A DNA stretch of 64,000 nt from Mesodorylaimus sp. YZB2_4 (lineage: Eukaryota > Nematoda > Enoplea > Dorylaimida > Dorylaimidae): assembly GCA_030248295.1 (NCBI GenBank), contig JASANH010000812.1:124001-188000 (forward strand), in the 5' to 3' direction. The stretch's first letter is position 1. Each line of letters begins with the position of its first letter. Of this stretch, positions 22,843 through 34,936 are shown piece by piece. Below the pieces are notes generated by a model. The model made no database searches. It was given only the letters and a program-made list of their open reading frames with translations, and was not told the origin of the DNA. The translations under genes and the position numbers were made by a program.

Positions 22843-23647
22843 TTTTATATAAGTTACTAGCATAACTTGGCACAATTTCCCTTGATCTATTGTCTTTTAT
22901 GACATGGCCACATACAGAATTCCTAAATTCCAGTGTTACTTTTTTTATCTATTTATAATTGTTTTATAGTCAGTGTCATAAAATTTCATCACCCCACACG
23001 TGATATACGAGTATGTGTCTATCGGGTCCAGCCATGTAAATATACTGTTGGAGTGATAAGATGCACCTGTCATTGAAATGTTTTTAAGACCAGCTGATTT
23101 TTTATTAATGTTGGGTGTGGTTTGACAAATGTGCGTAATAGACATTAGTCGTGTCGTCGAGTACAGAGAGACTAATAAACTTCATTTTGGCAATGGAAGA
23201 CAAATCAAGTTAGAGCAATAAAATGTACATTTTTGTGCCAGCATCTTTTGTTGACATAAGAGGCTGGCTCGTGCGGGCACATTTCATGTTTACAGAGTAA
23301 GAATATTCGACTAACCTCTAGATAGCTACCCCAACCGCCCTCTCGTTCAAGTGTCAGACATTTTGCGTAGGTATCGTGCGTAAAAATCGACTCTTCTTAT
23401 GCCGAAAGCACAAGATTGCATTAGGCAAGGAATGCTAGCTTAGAAATTACGTCAATAAAATGAAGCGAGAACGATAAGGAAAAGTCAATAAAGAAAAGTA
23501 TTTAAAGCTTGGTTCACTTTGATTGACATCCAACAATTTGACTGGACTAGTAAACGGGATTTCTCACATTTCTGCAGCCCTATTTGGCCAATTTCACTAT
23601 TGATCTTTTGACAAGCAGCTCCAACAATTTTTCGCTATTACCAAAAA
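22843..23647. other. Intergenic region between Ras and the first deaminase
   Basis: About 800 bp. No exon or paired repeat recognised. It holds the Ras 3' UTR and the promoter of the deaminase. Confidence 0.4.
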
Positions 23648-24157
23648 ATGATGCATGAAGAATTTTTATGTATGGCTTCATTAGAAGCTGAACGTGGTTC
23701 TCAAAATGGCGATGGTTTGGCATTTGGGGCAGTTATTGTCAAGAATGATCATATTTTAACATCAGCGCATAATGAAAGTATCAAACGCAACGATCCGACT
23801 GCGCATAGTGAATTGCTGGCCATCAGAAATGCGAGACGTTTACTCGGCGCCAGTCTTCGGGGTTGTATTTTGTACAGCACGTGTAAGCCCTGTCAAGTTT
23901 GTTTACAAGCATGTTGGATCAGCGAACTGGACGCAGTTATTTACGAAGATGCTAGAATTACGCCAGATAAGGAAAGAGTCAAAAAATGTAAAAAATTGAT
24001 TTTGAGAAATACAGCGGCCACTGAAGATTTGGACAAGCAAGCGATGTGGAAGAAATCATTTTTAAAACAAGTAGATGACGATGAAAAAGCTATGCTTTTG
24101 ATTGCAAATAGATCGATTAAAAGAAATTTAAGTGGCGGGAGTACTGGGTTACCCTAA
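23648..24157 (+). CDS. Bacterial-type guanine deaminase-like protein, diverged copy
   Basis: Intronless 169-residue member of the cytidine-deaminase-fold (zinc-dependent nucleobase deaminase) superfamily. The zinc site is visible: H53-S-E55 in DPTAHSELLAIR and the two cysteines of PCQVC (82 and 85). Length and the AHSE..ILYSTCKPC arrangement are closest to bacterial GuaD, which turns guanine into xanthine. Animals normally use an unrelated amidohydrolase for that reaction. Compared with the second copy at 29993, this one has the SCEPCPMC stretch changed to TCKPCQVC and a longer basic C-terminus; the shared WKKSFLKQV/WKKTFLKQV near the end confirms common origin. The substrate is unproven; adenosine or cytosine-type substrates are possible. 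Start is the first of two consecutive ATGs. Confidence 0.82.
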   Translation: MMHEEFLCMASLEAERGSQNGDGLAFGAVIVKNDHILTSAHNESIKRNDPTAHSELLAIRNARRLLGASLRGCILYSTCKPCQVCLQACWISELDAVIYEDARITPDKERVKKCKKLILRNTAATEDLDKQAMWKKSFLKQVDDDEKAMLLIANRSIKRNLSGGSTGLP

Positions 24158-26331
24158 ATTAGGGTTTGCTGTTTTATGTTTGCGTTTTGCTGTGCGAATC
24201 CTTCTTAGTCACATGCACGATTTTGAGTGCCTTTAGAGTAAAATGGAAAATATTGCAGTGTTGTGTGCAGAAACTTTCATGCTTCATTTACAGAAGACGC
24301 TACTGCGGGAATTAGTTATTTCAACTTAGCCGTGCAGTATTTAAAAGCGCATACAATATTTTAAGTAAGTTTATGAGTTAGTGGATAGTCAGTTCTGCTG
24401 AATGAATTTGTGACTCGATAAAATACAAGTTTTTGAAGATTCTCAGATTTGCAGCCTTGGGCACGGCTAACTTAAAATAACACTGTAATATATCGCTTGA
24501 GAAATTTTTAAAATGTAGGTGCTGTATAGCGACACATCCTCTTTGCAACCTCCTTCGATCCTGTCTGCTGCTTGTCCAAAGCGGAAAAAGGATGAGTTTT
24601 AGACGAACAGTGCTGTTTCAACACATGTTTGACACAAAGAACAATAGGAAATGTGCAAATAAAAAGGAAGTGCGCGGACAATGCCAACCGCCAATTGCAA
24701 ACAAATAATATTCAGAAGATGTGAACTTGCCATCGTGCGAACAAAGACTATTATAAAAGAAATGTGAAAATGAGGAAACGGTAGTGAATCACGGGCGGAT
24801 CGGTTTGGTGCAATAGGCTCGGTTGCCAGTTTGGTCGGTACAGTCGAAAGAGATGGAACTAAAATCGAATCGGTGCACCTAATCGAAATTGTTTCGGTGC
24901 CATGGCGCACCAAGCAGCTGGTGTTGCGCAACCCTGGAGCAATGGATGCACGAGCCTTTCCCTCGCGCTAGCAGCACACAGGAAGCGAAACACTGGCTGC
25001 AGTGCTGCCAGGTGCAGGGCAATGGCCCTAAATCTGGAGAAATTTTAAGCTACCAGGGCAGGTTTAGGGCAATGACATTTCTGGGGCGACTTTTAGGGTA
25101 ATCTGAGATTTTCATGCCATTTTAGGGCATCTTTAGATATTGGCACGTTGTCTTATTGTTAGCTCTCTCGACAGCTTTCGCTCGCCGAAGCATTGAAAGT
25201 TTTTGGCGCGCCATCGTCATCATGGCTTGCTTAGAGTATTGTTAGATGTCTTAGAAGCAGTTTTTTAAGGGCTTTCTTTGCATCTCTCTTGCGGTAAGTT
25301 GGGTTTTGGAAAAAACTGAACCTGCATCTGGGGCATTATTGCGTTGCAGACCTGGTAACACCTAGCTCGCTTGAGTCATACCCCGGCCTAGTGAAAATGA
25401 AGGTGTGCTTGCGCGCGATCGTACTCAGTATTTTGATCAGAATTCAAACATTATTCAGCTTATGTGCCTCGCTTTCACTTTCTATGACGGCGATTTGCTA
25501 TGCAGCATGCTTTGTGGAGGTAATATATCACACATAACAGTCTAAGTTGAGGCTTAATTGCAAGGAAAAACCAGTGCACTCGAACCGAACCGAAAGCGAA
25601 ACACAAAGAACAGATCCGGCCGTGAGTAGTGAAATTAGAAAAAAAAACTAGAGTACTCTATGATCAGGTGATGAATTCAAAAATTTCATCCTGTAGAAAG
25701 TACTCGTACGCAAAAAAATTTGGCCTCATGTGTAAACACAAGATACCATATGCGCAATGCACGGGGCAGGTGAACGGAAGGACATCAGTGTATCTTTGTG
25801 ATAAGAGGCTGGGTTGGGTGGAGTGTTAAAGTGCGTAAGTGCATTGTGACCACAGAATGAACGCATGCGCCTTGATGAGAAGTGAATCACATGAAAAATC
25901 CCTCATTATAGATGTTGATTGAAGTGCTAGAATAAAAGATTTTAAAAAATCTGGTGGCTGTGTGCGAAAAGGGGACAATTCCATGTGGAAACATGGGTGG
26001 ATAATTCTGTAGTTACATGATGCATCCACGTGTAATTTAAATTTTCCATGATGGAAAGTAAGATTTCTCAATATATGAATTCTTCGAGGGAGTACATGAA
26101 TCCATTCGCACCCATTGGTATTTATCGCGAAATAGATCAAGGAATTCCAACTTCAAGACAGGCTGTCTGTAAGGTTCGACTCATAAGAAACATAGGTTGC
26201 CAAATGAAATTTTTTTACCCACCTTTTCATGTGTGAATTAGATGCACACACGAGTGATGATGGTGACGCCAGTGCTTTTTTGTGCGCACTGGATTTTCAC
26301 AAAAATTGCAAAAAAAAGCGATTTTTCGAAA

Positions 26332-26500
26332 GTGGCTGGGCGATAAGCCATAACCCAGTGACCTTTTGGTCTTTCCAGATCAACGACACATCAGCGTGTT
26401 TGAAAATGGACAGGGAATCGAATGCTTGTCGCGAAAATTTTCTATCTTTCAGCTGACTCGATATATTGGGCGCCAAAGTATGAGGAACCCTCCAAATTTA
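26332..26500 (+). repeat. Interspersed repeat, copy 2 (partner 11566-11720)
   Basis: GGGCGATAAGCCATAACCCAG and the following blocks match the copy at 11566. Divergence is substantial. Confidence 0.6.
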
Positions 26501-26827
26501 CGACTTCTATACCTTCTGTTCGTTTATGCTAAGTGGGAGACAGGGTTTGACCAGCCTTAAATATGCCCTATCCATCTAGCTTTCATCGTCTGTACGTTAG
26601 CTTTACATTTGATATCCAAATATGCGAGAAGCTGCACCTAACTTAAGGAACTTTTAGGAAAAATCTTTTTTTAATAATCTTGCGAGACAGATCATGTAAC
26701 CAGACATTTATTATCGGATAGAGCTCAGAACATCCTGTCGATTAGGGTTTTCCCGGTTTAAATTCGACCTCAAATCATCAGATGAAAAGGAAAGGAAGTA
26801 GCGGCCAACAAAAGCTAGAAGTACGGA

Positions 26828-27085
26828 CCTTTTGAATTTCCCGCCCCGCGTGCTGCTTATGACAAGAGAGCGGTTTGGGCCGCTTACTTTGAAAATTGCA
26901 GGAAGATATTCACCTTTCTCACTTTTTCACGGTGTGTCGATCTAAGTTTGTGCTTGGAAATCTGTTTTTCGTGCAAAGTAAGAGAAGTTACAAATTTTTT
27001 TAACGGCTTCCAATATAAGCGACCCTAACCGCACTGTTGTCATATGCAGCACATGTGGCGGCAAATTCAAAAGGTGCGTCGTCTG
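26828..27085. mobile_element. Fold-back MITE with TTTGAATTTCCCGC ends
   Basis: The left end CCTTTTGAATTTCCCGCC continues to GTGCTGCTTATGACA. The right end is GTTGTCATATGCAGCAC and ends CGGCAAATTCAAAAGGTGC. The arms are inverted copies of about 45 bp. Confidence 0.7.
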
Positions 27086-27757
27086 ACACTTGGTGACCTT
27101 GGCACACTTGGCACTTGGCACTTTGTCTTTCTATTGCCTGTTTAGATTTTTGTCTACTGCTTCATTGTCAGACTTTACTACACCATGGTACGCGAAGATA
27201 ATGATTCGATCATGAATATTAATCCTGATGATAGAGCACGTCCGACCATTGTTTTTGAATCTGTACACAGCACATGAGCGAAGAAAATATGAAAATAGCA
27301 AATAATTAAAGCGAGGAAAATTGAATAAATGTGCAACGTTGCAACTGGAGCATCCGCCGATAGAGATGAAGCTTTGCATAAATGAAATGAACAAAAATAA
27401 TCATCGGTTTGCTTTTTTTTTATCGCATGTTTGGGTTTGAAATTTTTTTATCAGACCGAACTGCGCAATAGTTTTCTAAGAATCCTTATATTTGAGGCCT
27501 GGTCTGGCTCGAGTTTTTGCTTTTGATTTAGTTTTTGCTATGCTCAAATCTGAGCCGTCTCTTTTATTGTACTGCAATTTACTAAGCGCATCACTTTTTT
27601 TGCACAGCTGCCGAATTCACAAACAGAAAATGGAGGCTGAATATTGCAGCGAAGGAATACCATGCCCTCACTCTTCATCGTTGCCCTTCATACTGTATGG
27701 GGATTGAGTTCCTGGGGTCAAACTTTCGTAACAAAATCAAAAACAGATCTGTACATC

Positions 27758-27830
27758 CGAAAATGTCTGGAATGACAGTCTCGAAACTTTTAGACCAACC
27801 AGTGCTTATGGTGGATTAGACCCTGGATCG
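27758..27830 (+). repeat. Single arm of the 16538-type TIR element
   Basis: Sequence like GTCTGGAATGACAGTCTCGA, then AAACTTTTAGACCAACCAGTG, matches the left arm at 16551-16640. No opposite arm was found nearby. Confidence 0.55.
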
Positions 27831-28559
27831 GGCCGGGTATATGCGGGTCGGGTCGGGTTGGTCAGCTGAATTTTGGGTCGGGTCGGGTCACTGTTTTGAA
27901 AGATCGGGTCGAACGGGTAAAAAATGCAGCAATTTTGCTCGTCTCTGCTACTAGCAGTTACTGAAACCTTTTCGCATTTGTTCAACTCCAGGATTCGCGG
28001 AATTTGCCTCATGCGTGCATGTATAGAGCCTTGCACTACAAGGGTTAAGTCTGCGTAACTTCCATGGATGTCAGACAAAGTGCAAGATGTGACAGATGAA
28101 ATTTTCTGAGTAATCTCTGCGTAAGGAAAGGTCCATATCACACGATCAGAGCTAAGCAACTCTGATGAGTGGTGGGACTAGCCATATTTTGAGAAGGACT
28201 TGATGATCTTTGATAACAGATCGTTGGATTATCTACTGTATCGTGCCAAATCGCGGAGCGGGCAAAAGATTTTGTGCAGCATATGCTGGTCAACCAGGTG
28301 AGAATGTACATGCCACTTGGGTGACTGTAGTGGGATGGTCGAGGGCTCTGCCACTGAGGGCCATGATATTGCGACTGAGAAGTAACCGCTTTTAACTTCT
28401 TCAATGAGGTGTCGGATGTCTAAGATCCGCATGCTACTAGGTTGTCCTGGATCTGTCCTGTATCGCAGTGTTTCAACTGATTTTTCCTTTCAGCCCGTGG
28501 GCGTGGCCAGCAAGCATCGGCCGCCAGTCATCGCACTACTGCGACCCCTGCTGATTCGG

Positions 28560-28850
28560 CCAGGGCGGCGGCAGAAGAGGCCATTCAACTAAAAAAGAAA
28601 TCACCGCTGTTCGTGTCCCGCCGAGAACAATGGTTCGAACAGGCAAAAGTCCGAGTCATGGAGTGGCCAGCGCAAAGCCCAGATCTGCATCCCATCGAAA
28701 ACCTGTGGGATGAAGGCGAACGACGTCTCTGTCACAAAACTTACTCAATAAGCGTCGCTTTGTTCCAGACGATCGCGAAAGCGTGCTCTGAGATTCCGCA
28801 ATCGGTGATCGATCGATTGATATAGTCTATGAGACGTCAACGCAAAGAGG
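28560..28850 (+). pseudogene. Tc1/mariner transposase C-terminal relic
   Basis: The frame from about 28613 reads REQWFEQAKVRVMEWPAQSP, then DLHPIENLWDEGERRL. WPAQSPDLxPIENLW is the hallmark of the Tc1-family DDE transposase, with the third catalytic acidic residue in PIEN. The remainder of the enzyme (N-terminal HTH and the first two Asp blocks) is missing, and a TAG at 28823 interrupts the expected end before SMRRQ. Dead copy; no inverted ends were identified around it. Confidence 0.85.
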
Positions 28851-28924
28851 AATAAGGAATTTTGGCTGTGGCGCTCCTGCAGATATTGATATCTGCGAAG
28901 AAGATTTTCTTAGATTGCCGCCTG

Positions 28925-29230
28925 TGTGGTGTAGCGGTGAAAGGCGTGTGCCACAGTTTGCTTGGCAGGGCTGGAACCTGGTCGGCTGCGAGTTCAACTC
29001 TGGTCGTCTACGCCTTGCACACCTGGCGGTGGGCGGCTCACCCTTCTTCCCTTCGGGGTCGACGAACGAGGAGAGGCCTTATGGGGCGGGAGGCTCTCGA
29101 GTCCGGGTCCCCTCACGGGTCACGGGCTGGGTATGGTTGCCCCATGGGGTAACCACCGACATCGCTAGGTTGCGACTGACACGCGCCCTTGCCCGGCATG
29201 CATCCCGGATGGACCCCATTCGATGGCAAG
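28925..29230 (+). repeat. tRNA-derived SINE-like repeat, copy 1
   Basis: The head reads GTGGTGTAGCGGTGAAAGGC with GCGAGTTCAACTCTGG about 60 bases on, resembling Pol III A and B boxes. The body (GGGGTCGACGAACGAGGAGA, GGCCTTATGGGGCGGGAGG, CATGGGGTAACC) has a reverse-oriented partner at about 48170-48330. Confidence 0.65.
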
Positions 29231-29992
29231 ATAGGTCAACTAACAAGCCCCCTAGCTCGCGGGTGAAGGGCCAAAAACTCGACTTTTCCGTGGACCGACC
29301 AGGATGGCTGCAAGCGATTTTGCGACGAAGTTAAAAATGTCGTTACCAGAAGTCGCCAGCAGATGCGCCACCTCCCATAAAAAGACGCACAAAGGCTGAC
29401 GGACAGTTGAGGCAAGTGATAATTAATGTCTATCTCTATTTCTCCATGTTTAGCACTAGCCCTATTGGAGAAACAGCAGCGGTGTGAAAGCTTGATCGTC
29501 ACACTGTTCATGATATAGTCACTAAAGCCATGCTACCACAACAGCATAGCTATACAATATGCTATACTAGCATACAAGAAACCTGTTTTCAGGCGCGCGC
29601 TCGTTACTAGCTTTGTGTTTCGCGCGGCCATGGGCCTCCCCGCCAGACTGGCGCCGTGCATCGTAGTGCCTCTAGACTGATTAATTCGACTATAGAGAGA
29701 CCCCTGAGTGCTGACGTCTGCCTGCTTCTATCCAGCCTCACGATCAGACTCACCACAATCAGTACAGACACGAAGAGACCGCGCATCTTGGCAATGCGCA
29801 GTGATAAGCTGAATAAACAGTTTGTAGCTGCGTTTGAAACTCGATTAGGCTGTCACTATCGCCATAAATTGCCAGTCGTGGCCATCATTTTACGAATCCA
29901 TTGATACAACAGATTTTGTGTTCGAAGCGCCATTGATTCTGACATCCTGCTTCGCTACTCGAATATCTATTTGATTTAGGATCGGCACTATA
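29231..29992. other. Intergenic region upstream of the second deaminase
   Basis: No gene seen. A T-rich acceptor-like site stands near 29912, but no coding frame links it to the ATG at 29993. Confidence 0.35.
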
Positions 29993-30475
29993 ATGCACGA
30001 AAAATTTATGCGTGCAGCATTCGACGAAGCTCGCAGCGCCATCGCCTTGGGAGATGGTCCCCCATTTGGCTCAGTCATCGCCAAAAATTGTCGATACGTT
30101 GTCTGCGCTCACAATGAAATCGTCAAAACTAAAGATCCGACAGCGCACAGTGAAATGGTGGCTATTCGGAGAGCTTGCAAAGTACTGCACACGACAGATT
30201 TGAGTGGCTGCGTATTGTACACCAGCTGCGAGCCGTGTCCAATGTGCCTGGCGGCCTGTTTAAATGTGAATATCGGATTCGTATTCTATGGCGCCAGTCG
30301 AGAAGATGCGTTCAGAGCTGGTTATAAATCTAAAGATTTAAATTTTTATGAAAATTTATCAAAAAATACAAATACCGCTTGGAAAAAGACTTTTTTAAAA
30401 CAAGTATCCTTGGATGAAGCTACGAATTTATATTGTGCTGAACATTTGAATGGAAGAAGCAGAATAAGTACTTGA
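29993..30475 (+). CDS. Bacterial-type guanine deaminase-like protein
   Basis: Intronless 160-residue zinc deaminase of the cytidine-deaminase fold. The zinc ligands H52 (TAHSEMVAIR, with proton shuttle E54) and the cysteines of PCPMC (82 and 85) are intact, and DGPPFGSVI precedes them as in bacterial GuaD. DPTAHSE..VLYTSCEPCPMCL agrees well with bacterial guanine deaminases of about 155 residues, so purine salvage or catabolism (guanine to xanthine) is the best prediction. The C-terminus (AWKKTFLKQV) is shared with the paralogue at 23648, 6 kb away. Gene context does not test function: the next gene is an acyl-CoA oxidase on the other strand. Start is the first ATG. Confidence 0.85.
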   Translation: MHEKFMRAAFDEARSAIALGDGPPFGSVIAKNCRYVVCAHNEIVKTKDPTAHSEMVAIRRACKVLHTTDLSGCVLYTSCEPCPMCLAACLNVNIGFVFYGASREDAFRAGYKSKDLNFYENLSKNTNTAWKKTFLKQVSLDEATNLYCAEHLNGRSRIST

Positions 30476-30746
30476 TTATGAAAATTGTTTTTATATCAAA
30501 CTTCGAATGAGAGTTTTTGGATTTCAAGTTTTCAACGAGTAAAAAATATGTTTTGAGTTTTGTAACAAGTGATAATTACGCAATGTAGCACCTGTCGCAT
30601 GCGCCAAAAGATAGGATTTATGCGAAGTGAAAAAATATCATGCTACTGAATCATTCTCCTTTGATCACAAAGTAAACTATAAATAACTCGCTCGATCACA
30701 GATATCCCGAAATATCATATTTTTTCTCCACCAGTTGCATCCCATC

Positions 30747-33700
30747 TCACATTTTGGATCTCGCTTCGAGCATCATTGGTGACAAGTATTTTTTCACAGA
30801 ATCCAAAACCTAAAAGTAAATAGCACTACTTTTAAGGAATTCAAGGTCAAAAATAAGTTTCACTTCTTGTTTATTCAAAGGCGATTGACGAGCCCATTTG
30901 TATAAATTTTCGTACACATTCCCATCGTATCTGCCCAAGACTGACTTCAGCTCTCGATCGCGGAATTCGAATGAGTCCACAATTTGCACAGCCATGGGTC
31001 TGATTTCGGCCAATAGTTCAACAGTACGTTGACGAACAAAGTGCATTTGTTGTTTGGACATGAATCCATCCTAAAATGTGATCAATCACATTGAATCCAG
31101 TCCTTGAGAGCTGTGAATCAATCAACAAAATTGGTCTCTCCAGTCCTGGGAAGTGAGCAGCACAACAATTCCAGACTCACCTCGACAAAACTACCCGATC
31201 GTGCCGTTATGCCGCACAAGGCGAACAGTTCACAAAGAAGACGTAAAACGCGTTTCACTGAAGGCTCCCCATCCGATGCACGATTTACAGCATCGATGAA
31301 ATTGCTGACTATAAAAGCACGAACGTGAGCCTTAGCACAATGGCACAAATGCACGGCACATCGATCCCATGCTTCCTCGGCACGATATTCCCTGGCTTCA
31401 TAATTGTCCAACATTTCCACAGCCTCATGAATAAGTCTAAAAACGATCAGTTCATGACAATTGCTATAAATATTTACATATTGAAGTAGGGTATGAATGG
31501 GAGGGCGTAGAGGCTCGACTGGCAGTCGATACTCTGCGCAGAGCTAGCAGCTGGGAGCGTCACCCGTCATGGTGATGTTTCAGCCATGGACTCGGCCGGA
31601 AGACTTAGTTGGGTGCCTGGGTTCTGGTGCTAGAGCTCGACCAGTCACTTCCTTCAGTATCAGTTGTATACAATATTTTTTCCCGTCTGACACACAGCGA
31701 TGTGGTGACATGTTCTCAGCATCATGCAGAGGGAACGAATCTCAGTATGTTTGCGATCTAAATTTGATAGTAGCTGACCATCACCAAATGCTTCAAACGA
31801 ATAATTAGCTCACAGGGCAGTTAAAAAGTTGTACGGGTATTGTAACTCTTGTGTTAGAGCGAATAATAAGCCTTTTATAAGCTGGGCTAGCACGGGTTAA
31901 CAGGTAACCACTTACGAATTGTTTTAGAGTACATATTTTCGCTTCTATGATCTGACATAAGCAAACTTGCAGTTTTGAACAACTCGAACTTTTAAATTTC
32001 CCGCGGGCGTCGCTAAGCACTTTATGGCATGTTCACCCTTCTCCTTGTTGTCCTGTGCGCAAATCGGCTGACGAAACGCTATACTTGCTAAAGCGGTAAA
32101 AGCACAGCAGGAAAGATTACTCAGGAAAGATTTTTGCTGTCTTATGATCTTTACAGGACAAGGAGGAGAGGGATGAACGAGCTACATGTTGCTGTAAAAA
32201 CATCAGACAAGCTCTAGGATTACCTTCTGGCGACATGTTCATAAGCTTGTAGCACATCTTCCAATCGAACACGCTGATCCAATGCGCTTTTAGATGGATT
32301 GCTCTTTTGAAATATGTAAGCCACTACGCCATTCCGATTCTGGCCGTCGTTATTCCGAATAGCTTTCATCAGTGACCTACATGAATAAAAAAGATTCCAC
32401 AGTGTTTTCTGAGACTATAGCTCCCTTACCTCGCTGTTTGCAGAAGCAGCACAATATTATCGCCTTCATAAGTGCACCCACCGACCAAACTGGTGTACAG
32501 TTCTGGTAAGCCACTGGCCAGCAAATAACCGTGGCCACCACACGATAGGCGACAAATTTCAATGCCCTGCGCTATTTCACGGCTGGACACTGCTTTCAAA
32601 CCAGAAGACAAGGCGTGAAGCTGAAATAAAGGATTATGACAACGAGACATTTCTGTGCAGGTTTACATCTTTCCTGTCGAAGCTTTTTGATCGGCACTGT
32701 AAGGGTGGTCATACTTTCAGTATGGATGCGCAGAGAGTACAATATGTAGGTCAAAATTCCGGGTCGTAGCCTAGGCGGTAGGCGTCTGCCTCGCACACTG
32801 GGTGCGCATTTACAGGGGAGGGTTCGACTCCCGCCTGGGTTAAACCTGGGGTTCGAATATGCGTTCCTTAGCCCTCGAGTGCGCTGTATGATGCTTAGCT
32901 AGAGATAAAGTATGATATGTGAAGTATGCACTAAAAGCATACAGTCATACTAGCAGTACATTTTTTGACCTATTGAAACTAGCGACTTTTATTGCATATG
33001 ATCCAACCAACCTGAGGCAACTGGCCAGTTTCGCCTTTCTTGACCTGTTCGCTGATTTGTTGATACACTTCACGAATATGAATGCCAGCAAAGTACATGG
33101 CGAAGGCTTTTGCAATTTCAGGAAACAAACGATATTGTTGTGTTTGATAATCCAATAGCTGCACTTCTCCGCCTCTAAAAATTGTAAAGCAGTCAGTGAC
33201 TTCGCCTGGATCGGCATTGGATTCATTGCTTACCCCTCATACTTCTCGCCTTGTCGCCTGACGCAGCTGTACCTCGTGGCGATGGTACAAGCGCGAGCTA
33301 GTCCTAACGATTGATCGGCCACCATCATAGCGCGCACGAAGATCATTGCTCCATAGGCCAGTTTGCCGTGTTGTGGCGGAGTGTAAGTCCCGTCGGCATC
33401 GACTTGGGCGAATCGCATGAGCATGTGGTCACGAGGCACACGAACATTATCCAAACGAAGGAAACCATTGTCATTGGCCGGAATACCGAATTTCGGCCCG
33501 ATGTCACCGATTGTAATTCCTGGCAGTGGCTGGTGAGTGGTCAAGTCGCGCAGTGGCACAATGAACCCGTGCACACCTCTACGTTCACCTTGAGTGTACA
33601 GTTGCGCCATCACAACTGCGTAGTTGCTCATTTTTCCAACTGAAAAGTAAGGATAGATGAGTTATGCAGTCGAAAACATAAAGATCGGATTTAAGTTGGA

Positions 33701-34936
33701 GGCGCGCATCAAAAACTTTTGCCCTAGGTGGGAGTCGAACCCGTACCCGCACCATAAGGAATGCCTGCTCAGTCTACCAGAGAAACGATTGCTGACTCTG
33801 AGTCCTTTTCTGACAGTTCACAAGAACATGACTGCCAATCAGTGTATAGTACATTAGGTCTGGCTTCTGGCCACTCAGCGGTGTAGTATCGTGGGCACGA
33901 ACAATTAATTCCAGGGGCGTCAGTTCGATTCCCACTCAGGCCGCATGGGTATTGCCTTATCAGAACATATGAAAAACTTACGATTTCCAGGCCACCATTT
34001 TATTGAAGTCAAAGTTGGCGAATTGATAACAAATTCACCCGTCTTAGGATCATATGTTGCTGTAGTTTCTAAATTTCTCAAATTTGTTCCGTGTCCCAAT
34101 TCAGTTTGAGCGTATGTTCCCACAATCGAACGAGACAGTGCCAACGGAAGCCACTTTTCTTGTTGCTCATCAGTGCCTTGTCCACGAATGGCAGGCATGA
34201 ACATCACATAATGTAGCTCGGCCGGCGATGTTTCACCCGCAAGGACCAACCTAAGACTTGACGCTTTCAAAATCTGTCAAAACTGACAGAAGTCGCTACT
34301 TGCATTTCAAATTTAAGTTCGCGCTTCACTGAGCTAAGAAACCAATGCCTAACTTGAAAACCAAAAATACCGCGAAATTCAAAATATTGGCATTCTGGTG
34401 ACACTATTTGCGGAGTGATAGCTGGGCTCTCAATTTTATCTAGGTCGAGTACAAGCAGTCACTATTCGACCAGACCTTACCATCTGTAGTAGTTGACCTC
34501 TGCCGTATCCTCGATATTGATTTTTTCAATATGATTCAACATTGCTAAGGTTTTTCGCAACGAATTTTCCATGCGTTCTTCTCGACTCATGAAAACGGGA
34601 TCAGTTGGATTATTAAAATCGGGTGTTGTTTCAACAAATTCAGCTAAAAACCATAATTTGAATACATCTGCTTCATTTTAAGATAATTACTTCGAATAAT
34701 CGCAGTTTTGGCCCCAAGTAATTTCATTTTGTGCAAAAGGACTCGAAAATTCAGAATTACTGTCTTTTAGCTTGAAATTATTTTGGATTTGTGGAGGAAT
34801 TTTATGATTTTTGTTGTAAATTCTTACCGATGACATGGCGACGTTGTACCGCTTTTTCGCCACCATAGAGAAAACTAGTTAACGCTTTTTGATTAAATTG
34901 AGCAACTGCTCTTTCTTTTGCTAAATCAGGATTCAT
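30747..34936 (-). CDS. Peroxisomal acyl-CoA oxidase, ten exons, complete
   Basis: FAD enzyme that oxidises acyl-CoA to trans-2-enoyl-CoA and makes hydrogen peroxide, the first step of peroxisomal beta-oxidation. Exons on the minus strand are 34828-34936, 34481-34643, 33982-34250, 33234-33639, 33012-33174, 32430-32620, 32224-32376, 31181-31436, 30864-31070 and 30747-30809. They join in frame into 659 residues, the family's usual length. Visible are [10 protein letters not shown] at the start, FAD-site region [36 protein letters not shown], and [16 protein letters not shown] followed by GGCTYEGDN. The glutamate in CTYEGDN falls at residue 422, next to the catalytic Glu421 of rat Acox1. The last exon of 21 codons ends SKM, a plausible variant of the peroxisomal SKL signal. 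Related to nematode acox genes; which acox it matches is not resolved. Confidence 0.93.
31497..31660 (+). repeat. SINE-like repeat, copy 1 (partner 63145-63290)
   Basis: Shares CATGGACTcggccGGAAGACTT, GTTGG, GCCTxGG and TCACTTCCTxCAGT with 63145-63290 in the same orientation. It lies in an acyl-CoA oxidase intron. Confidence 0.55.
32761..32920 (+). repeat. tRNA-derived SINE with intact Pol III boxes, in an acyl-CoA oxidase intron
   Basis: The head GGGTCGTAGCCTAGGCGG fits the A box, and GGGTTCGACTCCC the B box. The tail carries CGTTCCTTAGCCCTCGAGTG and GCTTAGCTAGAGATAAAGTA. The copy at 47250-47409 matches head and tail in the opposite orientation. Confidence 0.75.

Larger units (their letters stand above)
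24158..28559. other. Gene-poor repetitive stretch
   Basis: About 4.4 kb without a supportable gene. It includes the MITE pair at 26828-27085, the repeat at 26332-26500, and the single TIR arm at 27758-27830. The tandem GGGTCGGGTC stretch at 27815-27910 is low complexity. Frames at 24599-24931, 25629-25829 and 26048-26236 lack any signature and are not called. Confidence 0.45.

Noticed and set aside
24599-26560. Several 60-110 residue frames
   Set aside because: Overlapping, compositionally like random AT-rich DNA, and no start or splice context.
32761-32842. Functional tRNA gene
   Set aside because: The A and B boxes match, but the stems do not pair as a cloverleaf and the copy has a SINE tail.
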